Positions 1 to 5,260 of a stretch of 5,260 nt of DNA are shown here, piece after piece; the first letter of the stretch is position 1; the number at the start of each line of letters is the position of its first letter. This stretch comes from Lachnospiraceae bacterium (GTDB lineage Bacteria > Bacillota > Clostridia > Lachnospirales > Lachnospiraceae), in contig JAGCSS010000013.1 in assembly GCA_017964055.1 (NCBI GenBank), positions 1-5,260 on the forward strand. Reading direction: 5' to 3'. A program made the position numbers and the translations under genes. Under the pieces are notes generated by a model. The model was not told the DNA's origin. It saw only the letters and a program-made list of their open reading frames with translations, and did not search any database.

Positions 1-340
1 CAGCAATATCAGCAGCATCTTCGGCTGCCTCAACTATATCCTCAGCAATTTCCTCAGCAGCAGGCTCTGCTGCAGCCTCAGGCTCGGGAACAGTCTCCTC
101 AACCGGCGCGGTCTTTATCACGCCATGAGATATCTCGAATGATGCCCTGCGGGGCGGTGTATTGTTTTTCTCGTAATATTCGACGGAATCTTCAACCTTT
201 GTATCGCTTTCTGCCGTAACAGAACTAAGCAGACTATCCAGATAGGATTCGTCTGCCTGATTAGTTCTCTTATTCTCACATTCTTCACAGAAGTCCATCC
301 CATCAGGGATGGACTTGTGACACATCTTGCAAATTGCCAT
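1..340 (-). CDS. Zinc-ribbon protein with acidic Ala/Glu/Pro-rich region, 3' end outside window
   Basis: This reading frame is open from an ATG at base 340 to the window edge (113 residues, no stop). The start is supported by GGAG 8 bases upstream. The N-terminus has two CxxC pairs, C4-x2-C7 and C18-x2-C21 (context ICKMCHKSIP and DFCEECENK), the pattern of a small zinc ribbon binding one metal ion. Residues 22-80 are polar and probably disordered. From about residue 85 the chain becomes very rich in Ala, Glu, Asp and Pro (for example PEPEAAAEPAAEE) up to the cut. No membrane segment is visible in the part present. It lies 24 bases after the cheV stop, so co-transcription is likely. Short N-terminal zinc ribbons followed by a low-complexity linker are common in Clostridia and usually precede a membrane or other domain, but that part is missing here. 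Function unknown; the zinc-ribbon call is good, the rest is open. Confidence 0.8.
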   Translation of the reverse strand, partial: MAICKMCHKSIPDGMDFCEECENKRTNQADESYLDSLLSSVTAESDTKVEDSVEYYEKNNTPPRRASFEISHGVIKTAPVEETVPEPEAAAEPAAEEIAEDIVEAAEDAADIA

Positions 341-364
341 GGGGTTATCTCCGCCGGACAAATA

Positions 365-1267
365 TTATTCAGCGATGAGTTTGTCGATGGTGGTAACGAG
401 CTGGCCGATCTCAGGCTTTGAAAGCTGAGCGTTCGCGCCGAGCGACTCACCCTTACGTCTCATTTCGTCATTTACCAGAGACGAGAATATGATAACGGGA
501 AGGTTCTTCATATCCTTATCGTCCTTGATAAGCTTGGTCAGTCTGTGACCATCCATCTGAGGCATCTCGATATCGGTGATAACACATTTAACCTTATCAT
601 AGATAGTGCCTTCATCACGGAATGCGCAAAGCTTGTCATAAGCTTCCTGTCCGTTATTGTTCATGATAACATTAGTATACCCTGCTTTGTGAAGCGAATC
701 AAGGATAAGCTTGCTAAGAAGAGGAGAATCTTCAGCAACAAGCACAGGTCTGGTGTTGCGCTGTCTCTCGCCGAGAGCGTCGATATCCGAAACCTTAAGT
801 CCCGTCTCGGGGCTGATATCGGAAACGATCTTCTCGAAGTCAAGGATAACGATAAGCTTATCGGAAAGCTTGATGATACCGGTCGCAACGCCCTTGCCGG
901 AATTGCTGATCGACTCATCGGGCTTGGTGATATCTGCCCATGAAACACGCTGAATACCTACAACGTCGTTAACATGGAAAGCGATGTTCAGCTTGTTGAA
1001 GTTGGTAACGATATACATGTCTGTCCTCGTGGAATCCTGAGGGGGCAGATTCAGGGACTTGCAGAGGTCGACGATGGTGATGATGGTATCGCGGGGCATA
1101 AATATGCCTTCGATACAGGGGTGAGCATTGGGAATGGGTGTCGGCTGCTTGTAGGGAAGGATCTCCTTGATCTTCGCGACATTGATACCGTAATGGTTCG
1201 TGCCAACGATAAACTCAAGCACCTCAAGCTCATTGGTTCCGCTCTCAAGTAAGATATTAGTTTCCAT
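365..1267 (-). CDS. cheV: CheV-type chemotaxis coupling protein (CheW domain + receiver domain)
   Basis: A 300-residue protein, the usual length for CheV. Residues about 13-150 form a CheW-like domain (LEFIVGTNHYGINVAKIKEI, then a PNAHPCIEGIF stretch and ITIVDL), the fold that links receptors to the histidine kinase CheA in the cytoplasm. Residues about 173-299 form a receiver domain: acidic residues E179 and D180, phospho-acceptor D232 in VITDIEMPQMDG, S262 in the IIFSS strand and K284 in SKPE, so all the residues needed for phosphorylation are present. In the family, CheA phosphorylates CheV and this tunes receptor coupling and adaptation. The ATG is preceded by GGAGG at 6 bases. The gene starts 17 bases after the lipoprotein stop and is followed by a zinc-ribbon gene, not by other che or flagellar genes. 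I see no sigma-D (flagellar) promoter before it. Identity is secure; its receptor partners are not visible here. Confidence 0.95.
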   Translation of the reverse strand: METNILLESGTNELEVLEFIVGTNHYGINVAKIKEILPYKQPTPIPNAHPCIEGIFMPRDTIITIVDLCKSLNLPPQDSTRTDMYIVTNFNKLNIAFHVNDVVGIQRVSWADITKPDESISNSGKGVATGIIKLSDKLIVILDFEKIVSDISPETGLKVSDIDALGERQRNTRPVLVAEDSPLLSKLILDSLHKAGYTNVIMNNNGQEAYDKLCAFRDEGTIYDKVKCVITDIEMPQMDGHRLTKLIKDDKDMKNLPVIIFSSLVNDEMRRKGESLGANAQLSKPEIGQLVTTIDKLIAE

Positions 1268-1284
1268 TTTCTACCTCCACATCG

Positions 1285-2052
1285 TTATTTTAAATTGATA
1301 ATGAATTTCTTCGCGCCCTGGACCTCCAGATACTGAGGTACCTCATCCGGAGCTACGTAAAAGATCAGTGTGGCATGTGCGCTCTCACCCGCTTTGACAG
1401 TCGAGTTATAGAACTGAATGTCATCCGCGAAAAGTGAGATCTCCGATCCGTGTGACTTTCCGCCCTCACAGACAAGCTTGTATGCAAGCTTATACGGGGC
1501 TGCGTCAAATTTAGCGTCGACACCGGATGTATTGGTGATGCTGAACTCGACGACACATAACTTTTTGTCCTTCGGTGCGGAGAATGAATAGAACTCTCCT
1601 GCATTCGTGTAGCTGTCCGCGAGTCCGTGCTTTACATAATCTACGGTAAAGCCTTCAATACCACCGGCCTCGGCAATCGATGCACATTCGGGTTCGGGAA
1701 CCTCTGTAGGAACAGGCTCGCCAGTATCCAGAGTCGGAGTCGCTTCGCCATCTTCAGGCGGTGCGTCGGGTCCTTCGGTCGGCGTCGGAGCTTCGGTCGG
1801 AACAGGTGTGGGCGAAGGATTATTCGCCGCAGCCTCCTTTTCACGCTCCTTGATCTCCTTCTCAAGGTCCTTCAGGTCGAGCAGCCTGATGCCGTCACGA
1901 TGGTTCTTGTCATACTTGATCAGCAGATGCGAACAATACTGTGCGATAGCATCCGACTCTTCCTCGGTAATGCTGATATAATCATTGCCGGAGCAAGCGG
2001 TAAGAAAAACCGTCAAAAATATCATTAACAGAAAAATCGATACTTTTTTCAA
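1285..2052 (-). CDS. Secreted lipoprotein with Pro/Thr-rich spacer and predicted beta-sandwich C-terminal domain, TTG start
   Basis: The start chosen is a TTG at 2052, giving 255 residues. It has GAGGAG 7 bases upstream and yields a textbook lipoprotein signal: MKK, a hydrophobic core, then the lipobox L17-T18-A19-C20. A longer reading from a TTG at 2118 would put 22 charged residues before the signal and begin inside the promoter, so I reject it. After cleavage, Cys20 would be lipid-modified and the protein held on the outer face of the membrane. Residues 28-76 are predicted helical and charged. Residues 79-121 are a Pro/Thr/Glu spacer (PTPVPTEAPTPTEGP type) that would reach through the wall. 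Residues about 133-255 look like a beta-sandwich of the DUF4352 or related kind (VVEFSITNTSGVDAKF, then AHATLIFYVAPDEVP), a fold often found in Gram-positive surface lipoproteins. The specific function is unknown. It is the first gene of the group with cheV. Confidence 0.88.
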   Translation of the reverse strand: MKKVSIFLLMIFLTVFLTACSGNDYISITEEESDAIAQYCSHLLIKYDKNHRDGIRLLDLKDLEKEIKEREKEAAANNPSPTPVPTEAPTPTEGPDAPPEDGEATPTLDTGEPVPTEVPEPECASIAEAGGIEGFTVDYVKHGLADSYTNAGEFYSFSAPKDKKLCVVEFSITNTSGVDAKFDAAPYKLAYKLVCEGGKSHGSEISLFADDIQFYNSTVKAGESAHATLIFYVAPDEVPQYLEVQGAKKFIINLK

Positions 2053-2059
2053 AGTTATT

Positions 2060-2065
2060 CTCCTC
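2060..2065 (-). promoter_or_regulatory. Ribosome binding site that fixes the TTG start of the lipoprotein
   Basis: GAGGAG lies 7 bases before the TTG at 2052. This spacing is near ideal and no comparable site precedes the alternative upstream TTG at 2118, so it decides the start. Confidence 0.8.
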
Positions 2066-2086
2066 ACATTCTCCACGTTATTTAAT

Positions 2087-2115
2087 ATTTTAACACCAAC
2101 TTTGATTTTTGGCAA
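2087..2115 (-). promoter_or_regulatory. Sigma-A-type promoter with extended -10, driving lipoprotein-cheV-zinc-ribbon genes
   Basis: Read on the minus strand, the -35 box is TTGCCA (2115-2110, 5 of 6 matches to TTGACA) and the -10 box is TAAAAT (2092-2087, 5 of 6 matches to TATAAT), with exactly 17 bases between. A TG one base before the -10 box makes it an extended -10. The DNA directly upstream is strongly AT-rich and could act as an UP element. Transcription would begin near 2080, leaving a leader of about 28 bases before the TTG. This is the best promoter visible in the window and separates the second transcription group from the kinase gene. Confidence 0.72.
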
Positions 2116-2170
2116 CAACTAATGCTTAAAATTATTGAAAAAGTTATATAAAATTAAAAATTCAGTTGTT
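2114..2170. repeat. Inverted repeat with 7-base arms flanking the AT-rich gap and touching the -35 box
   Basis: On the plus strand AACAACT (2114-2120) is the exact inverse of AGTTGTT (2164-2170), with 43 mostly A/T bases between. The left arm overlaps the last two bases of the -35 box (2110-2115). It lacks a following T-run, and the loop is long, so it does not look like an intrinsic terminator. It could be a regulator site, or chance in AT-rich DNA. The arms as sequence are certain; a role is not. Confidence 0.3.
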
Positions 2171-2177
2171 CTGTCAG

Positions 2178-3743
2178 TCAAATGTCATTTTTGCTAAGCT
2201 CAAACCAGAATTCTACACCGGCAAGATGGTTCTCAACGCCGTATTTCTCGTTGTGCTGCTCCATGATCGCTTTTACGATCGAGAGACCTATGCCGTTGCC
2301 GCCGTATTCGCGCGTGCGGGCTTTATCGACCTTGTAGAACTTGACCCAGATATTCGCGAGATCCTCTTCGGCAATATTGCTGCCTGTGTTGAATACCGAG
2401 ATCCTGACTTTGCCGTCCGGCATTTCCCTGAAGCTGACATCGACGAACTTCTGGCCCTGCGCGTAATGGATCGCGTTGCTCAGGTAATTCGTGACAACCT
2501 CTTCTATCATGCTCTCATCCGCCCATACAAATACGGGAGCGTGCTCGTTGAAAACGATATTGACCTCGGCGGTCTTTGCGATCAGCTCCATCGAAGAAAC
2601 AACGGTACGCACGAGTTCGACGATATCGAAACGCTCGAGGTCGAGCTTGTTCGAGCCGAATTCTATCTCGTTCAGTGAAAGCAGCTTTTTGACCATGTTG
2701 TTCATCTTGCGAGACTCGTCGATAATGACATCGCAATAGTAATTGCGGGATTCAACATCGTCATCGTTGATATTGTCCTGCAGCCCCTCCGCGTAGCCCT
2801 GGATCAGCGCGATGGGTGTTTTGAGCTCATGGGAAACGTTTGAAAGGAACTCCTTGCGCATCTCATCGATCTCTATCTTATGGGCGATATCGCGTTCAAG
2901 CTCGATATTGGCGGTTTTTAGCTCGGTGATGGTCTTTTCCAGCTTATCCGAAAGAGAATTGATACTCTTTCCGAGACGACCGATCTCATCGCGCCTCTTG
3001 CCCTTATATTTCGACTCGAAATCAAGCGCGGTCATCTTGTCCGAAATGTCGGCAAGCTCAAGTATGGGCTTTGTGAGGCTCCTGCTGATAAATATCATCG
3101 CGATGATTCCGATCAGCACGATAACACCACCGACTATCGCGAGGAATGAACTCGCTATCTGCGCGCTCTCCTGAATATTTTCAAAGCTCGAGCGGATGAA
3201 TACCAGGTATTCGTTGCCCAGATACCCGACCAGATCGATATAGTAGGAATCGACCTCCGCATCATAAAATTTATAAACATCGTAGGAACCCTCGACTGTT
3301 TCGAGCAGCTCGGGGTTTGATTCCCCACGGAAGAAAGCGCCGAATATATAGCGCTGCAGAGTGGCCGTGATCCTTTTGAACCTGTCATTCCTGACTATGC
3401 CCATACTGCCGGAATCGTTCATGTCGGCACGGATGGGATAAACAAAATACATACCGCTCCGGCCGAATAAGTCGGTCACGATATCGGAAATGACATATAC
3501 ATTGACATTGTCCGCGGCCTCTATCCTCTCGATCCTGTTGATCGTGTCATCGTCGGAAAAAGGCTCATCCTGCGCGGTCGATAGCTCGTTGACCTTGGTG
3601 AAGGTCTCGTTTAAGAGCTTGACTTTTCTGTTCTGGTAATAATCGACGAGCAGGAATCTGTTGGCCAGCCAGCTGAGAACGATCATCGCGGCGAGCAGCA
3701 GCGAGACAATGACAGTAAGCTTTATCCTGAGTGATTTTCTCAT
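2178..3743 (-). CDS. Membrane-bound sensor histidine kinase (HAMP-HisKA-HATPase)
   Basis: A 521-residue two-component sensor. Membrane segment 1 is at about residues 9-29; an extracytoplasmic loop of about 165 residues (30-196) is the probable sensor; membrane segment 2 is at about 197-219. A HAMP linker follows (about 220-272, with KPI near P226), then a short coiled coil. The HisKA dimerisation domain carries the phospho-accepting H305 in FLSNVSHELKTP; the HExxT pattern (H305, E306, T309) suggests phosphatase activity as well. The ATPase domain has the N box (NYLSNAIHYA, N423), an F box (WVKFYKVDKAR) and the G2 box GGNGIGLSI (481-489). The G1 box is unusual: N452-T-G-S-N456 instead of DxGxG, a change I recall in VanS-like Gram-positive kinases. 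The gene begins 8 bases after the regulator stop. Its only ribosome site, GAGG at 13 bases, lies in the regulator's last codons, suggesting translational coupling. The signal and targets are unknown. Confidence 0.95.
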   Translation of the reverse strand: MRKSLRIKLTVIVSLLLAAMIVLSWLANRFLLVDYYQNRKVKLLNETFTKVNELSTAQDEPFSDDDTINRIERIEAADNVNVYVISDIVTDLFGRSGMYFVYPIRADMNDSGSMGIVRNDRFKRITATLQRYIFGAFFRGESNPELLETVEGSYDVYKFYDAEVDSYYIDLVGYLGNEYLVFIRSSFENIQESAQIASSFLAIVGGVIVLIGIIAMIFISRSLTKPILELADISDKMTALDFESKYKGKRRDEIGRLGKSINSLSDKLEKTITELKTANIELERDIAHKIEIDEMRKEFLSNVSHELKTPIALIQGYAEGLQDNINDDDVESRNYYCDVIIDESRKMNNMVKKLLSLNEIEFGSNKLDLERFDIVELVRTVVSSMELIAKTAEVNIVFNEHAPVFVWADESMIEEVVTNYLSNAIHYAQGQKFVDVSFREMPDGKVRISVFNTGSNIAEEDLANIWVKFYKVDKARTREYGGNGIGLSIVKAIMEQHNEKYGVENHLAGVEFWFELSKNDI

Positions 3744-3751
3744 TTTTTACG

Positions 3752-4423
3752 TCAGACCTCGAATTTGTAGCCCATGCCCCAGATGGTCTTTATGCAGTCG
3801 CCCTTTTCGCCCATCTTGGAACGGAGCTTTTTCACATGCGTGTCGATCGTGCGCGCATCGCCGAAATAATCATAGTTCCATACGTTATTAAGTATCTTGT
3901 CTCTCGAGAGCGCAATGCCCTTGTTCGCGACAAAGTAGCTGAGCAGCTCGAACTCCTTGACGGAAAGCGTGATATCCTGTCCGTCTATGAGCACCTGATG
4001 CGCCGCTTTGTCGATCTTAATGCCGTTGATCTCGATGATATCGTCGTTGAGCGCGTTCGAACGCCTGAGAATAGCATCGACACGTGCTACGAGTATCTTA
4101 GGACTGAAGGGCTTGGTAATATATTCATCAACACCCAGCTCGAAACCGAGCAGCTCGTCGCGCTCGTCGCCCTTGGCCGTCAGCATGATGATCGGCACCT
4201 TTGACTTGGAGCGGATCTCGCGGCATACCTGCCAGCCGTCCATCCTGGGCATCATGACATCAAGTATCACGAGCGATATATCCTTATCCGAAAAGAACAT
4301 GTCAACTGCCTGCTCTCCGTCCTCGGCTTCAAGAACTATAAATCCGGCCTTGGACAGAAAGTCCTTTACCAGCTTTCTCATCCTGCTCTCATCGTCTGCA
4401 ATAAGCACTTTAAGCATATCCAT
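3752..4423 (-). CDS. OmpR/PhoB-family response regulator
   Basis: A 223-residue DNA-binding regulator. The start chosen is ATG at 4423 (MDMLKVLIADDE), which has AGGAGG 7 bases upstream; a longer frame beginning at 4447 runs through that ribosome site and is rejected. The receiver domain (about 1-121) has acidic residues D10 and D11, phospho-acceptor D55 in LVILDVMMPRMDGW, T82 in IIMLTAKGDE and K104 in YITKPFSP, so it should be phosphorylated normally. The winged-helix domain (about 126-222) shows the family pattern: LSVKEFELLSYFVANKG, LSRDKILNNVW, the recognition-helix region ARTIDTHVKKLRSK, and the C-terminal hairpin IKTIWGMGYKFEV. Its partner is almost certainly the kinase encoded 8 bases downstream. 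It is intact and of normal length. The regulated genes cannot be told from the window; the lipoprotein promoter nearby is only a positional candidate. Confidence 0.96.
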   Translation of the reverse strand: MDMLKVLIADDESRMRKLVKDFLSKAGFIVLEAEDGEQAVDMFFSDKDISLVILDVMMPRMDGWQVCREIRSKSKVPIIMLTAKGDERDELLGFELGVDEYITKPFSPKILVARVDAILRRSNALNDDIIEINGIKIDKAAHQVLIDGQDITLSVKEFELLSYFVANKGIALSRDKILNNVWNYDYFGDARTIDTHVKKLRSKMGEKGDCIKTIWGMGYKFEV

Positions 4424-4430
4424 AATCCTA

Positions 4431-4436
4431 CCTCCT
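4431..4436 (-). promoter_or_regulatory. Ribosome binding site that fixes the response regulator start
   Basis: A perfect AGGAGG lies 7 bases before the ATG at 4423. It falls inside the longer possible reading frame, so it decides the start in favour of the 223-residue form. Confidence 0.85.
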
Positions 4437-4455
4437 GAATATATCATATACCGGA

Positions 4456-4484
4456 TTTATGAAAAAACTGTGTAAGCGCATCAA
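4456..4484 (-). promoter_or_regulatory. Possible weak promoter before the regulator-kinase pair
   Basis: On the minus strand, TTGATG (4484-4479) and CATAAA (4461-4456) are spaced by 17 bases; each matches the sigma-A consensus at 4 of 6 positions. The -35 box overlaps the stop codon of the preceding gene. The gap of 57 bases before the regulator is the largest within this group, which gives room for a separate start, but the boxes are poor and read-through from upstream is equally likely. Confidence 0.22.
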
Positions 4485-5167
4485 TCGGTGATGCCGAGCT
4501 CCTTTTCGCGTGCCTTTACCGCGGCTTCGCGGGAAGAAAGATCCTCTTCCCATGCCGAGTATTTGTCCTGCAGTGCTATCTCTTCATCAACAAAAACGAG
4601 ATTGTTGTTGTGCACCGCTATCGCGAACAAAAGAGCGATTATCGCGGCAAGTCCGGCGATCAGCAGCCAGAGCTTTTTTATCTTTGATTTCAGATACCCG
4701 ATCATATTGCGGGCTTCTTTTTCTTTGTTGAGGCTGGAGTTGAGATCGCGGTTCAGACGCTTCATCGCATCCGAAGGCTTGTCATCGGTATCTTCGGGAA
4801 GCCCGGCTTCTACGGATGAAGCATATTCGGAAGCTGTCTCGGAATTAAGGAGCGCCGTTTCATCACCGAACTCCGTAGAGTCTTCCTCGGGAGCAAAGCT
4901 CGGCGAATGAATGGTCTTCAGCTCCTCTTCGTCTATCATGTTTGAGGCTAGCACCGTATCCCGCAGCTGTTTTAAAAAGCATATTCCGAGGACCGTGCTC
5001 ATGGTCTGTCTGTCAAGTAGCTTGATATAGACCTTCAGCGCGATCTCAGGGTTTTTGATATCCATTTTTGAGCAGATATAGTCGATCGTGTCGGATTCCT
5101 TTTTCGCGTCCGCGTATTCCTTGGCGGAATTGAAATGAAAACCCTTGACCGTCAGATTATCCCACAT
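4481..5167 (-). CDS. Uncharacterised single-pass membrane protein with C-terminal coiled coil
   Basis: A 228-residue protein that I do not recognise by function. The ATG at 5167 is preceded by AAGGAG 11 bases upstream, inside the stop region of the rubredoxin-like gene, so the two are probably coupled. Residues 1-75 are predicted as a compact helical domain (KGFHFNSAKEYADAKKE, then IALKVYIKLLDRQ and a GICFLKQLRD end). This looks like a domain seen in several Lachnospiraceae hypothetical proteins, an impression only. Residues 85-132 are acidic, Ser/Glu-rich and probably disordered. A charged helix (134-165) leads to one membrane segment at about 166-185 (LWLLIAGLAAIIALLFAIAV). The Lys-rich flank before it (SKIKK) predicts the N-terminus inside the cell. 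The last 40 residues would then be outside and form a charged coiled coil (EEDLSSREAAVKAREKEL). No signal peptide and no catalytic motif is visible. It precedes the two-component pair by 57 bases and might be functionally linked to it, which is inference. Confidence 0.82.
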   Translation of the reverse strand: MWDNLTVKGFHFNSAKEYADAKKESDTIDYICSKMDIKNPEIALKVYIKLLDRQTMSTVLGICFLKQLRDTVLASNMIDEEELKTIHSPSFAPEEDSTEFGDETALLNSETASEYASSVEAGLPEDTDDKPSDAMKRLNRDLNSSLNKEKEARNMIGYLKSKIKKLWLLIAGLAAIIALLFAIAVHNNNLVFVDEEIALQDKYSAWEEDLSSREAAVKAREKELGITD

Positions 5168-5182
5168 GGAAACAGCATCTCC

Positions 5183-5260
5183 TTACGAAATAGGCTCAAA
5201 ATCACTGGCAGGATGTTTGCAGAGAGGACAGATGAAGTCCTCGGGCAGCTCATCGCCCTC
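5183..5260 (-). CDS. C-terminus of a protein ending in a rubredoxin-like iron/metal site, 5' end outside window
   Basis: The last 25 codons and the TAA stop of a gene that enters from the window edge. The fragment contains ELPEDFICPLCKHPASDF, which matches the second Cys pair (CPLC) and flanking loop of rubredoxin-type domains; the first CxxC pair would lie upstream outside the window. Rubredoxin domains hold one iron ion with four Cys and carry electrons. In Clostridia this ending occurs both in small rubredoxins and at the end of larger proteins such as flavin reductases or rubrerythrin-like proteins; the fragment cannot tell these apart. The ribosome site of the following membrane-protein gene overlaps its stop codon, and the gap is 15 bases, so they are probably one operon. 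Confidence 0.78.
   Translation of the reverse strand, partial: EGDELPEDFICPLCKHPASDFEPIS

Noticed and set aside
118..450. Minus-strand open frame of 110 codons overlapping the end of cheV and the zinc-ribbon gene
   Set aside because: It is in another frame than two supported genes and is Ser/Arg-rich without motifs. The correct frame is the one starting at 340 with two CxxC pairs.
545..943. Plus-strand open frame of 132 codons opposite cheV
   Set aside because: It lies fully inside cheV, whose receiver and CheW motifs are clear; it has no supporting domain.
1268..1330. Possible sigma-D (flagellar) promoter before cheV
   Set aside because: A TAAA occurs near the end of the lipoprotein gene but there is no GCCGATAA-like box at the right distance, so I do not call one.
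2053..2118. N-terminal extension of the lipoprotein from a TTG at 2118
   Set aside because: It would start inside the -35/-10 region and bury the signal peptide; the TTG at 2052 has its own ribosome site and gives a normal lipoprotein signal.
2116..2177. Intrinsic terminator after the kinase gene
   Set aside because: No G+C-rich stem followed by a T-run is present; the only inverted repeat has a 43-base loop and no T-run after it.
3731..4204. Plus-strand open frame of 157 codons opposite the regulator and the start of the kinase
   Set aside because: It is the mirror of strongly supported regulator codons, has no recognisable motif and spans two genes; codon bias on the minus strand explains the open frame.
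1..5260. CRISPR array, tRNA/rRNA, insertion sequence, toxin-antitoxin or phage-defence module
   Set aside because: I found no spaced direct repeats, RNA gene signatures, transposase or terminal repeats, and all coding space is taken by signalling, envelope and redox-type genes.

Overview
All genes lie on the minus strand, so the reading order runs from base 5260 down to base 1. The window suggests a motile Gram-positive of the Clostridia, most likely Lachnospiraceae-like. Reasons: strong AGGAGG-type ribosome sites, a TTG start, a lipobox lipoprotein with a Pro/Thr-rich spacer, an OmpR-type regulator followed closely by a HisKA kinase, a rubredoxin-type Cys motif of anaerobe style, and a CheW-REC (CheV) chemotaxis protein. 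Base composition looks moderate, in the 40s percent G+C by eye. The taxonomic call is an inference from style; no rRNA or species marker is present.

Layout in transcription order: (1) the last 25 residues of a protein ending in a rubredoxin-like metal site (5183-5260); (2) a 228-residue protein of unknown function with one membrane segment near its C-terminus (4481-5167), whose ribosome site overlaps the end of gene 1; (3) an OmpR/PhoB-family response regulator (3752-4423); (4) its membrane-bound sensor histidine kinase (2178-3743), 8 bases after the regulator; (5) a 62-base gap (2116-2177), very AT-rich through most of its length, that ends at a strong sigma-A-type promoter; (6) a secreted lipoprotein starting with TTG (1285-2052); (7) a CheV-type protein (365-1267); (8) the N-terminus of a zinc-ribbon protein with an acidic Ala/Glu/Pro-rich region, cut by the window edge (1-340).

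Two transcription groups are likely. The first is rubredoxin-like gene, membrane protein, regulator, kinase; the regulator may have its own weak start. The second is lipoprotein, cheV, zinc-ribbon gene, driven by the promoter at 2087-2115, with gaps of only 17 and 24 bases. The two-component pair would sense an envelope or extracellular signal through a loop of about 165 residues and control unknown targets. CheV would couple receptors to the CheA kinase. Its link to the lipoprotein and zinc-ribbon protein is by position only.

I see no mobile element, CRISPR array, RNA gene or convincing new system. The points most worth following are the lipoprotein-cheV-zinc-ribbon grouping, the uncharacterised 228-residue membrane protein, and an inverted repeat that touches the lipoprotein promoter. 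No gene-free stretch exceeds 300 bases.
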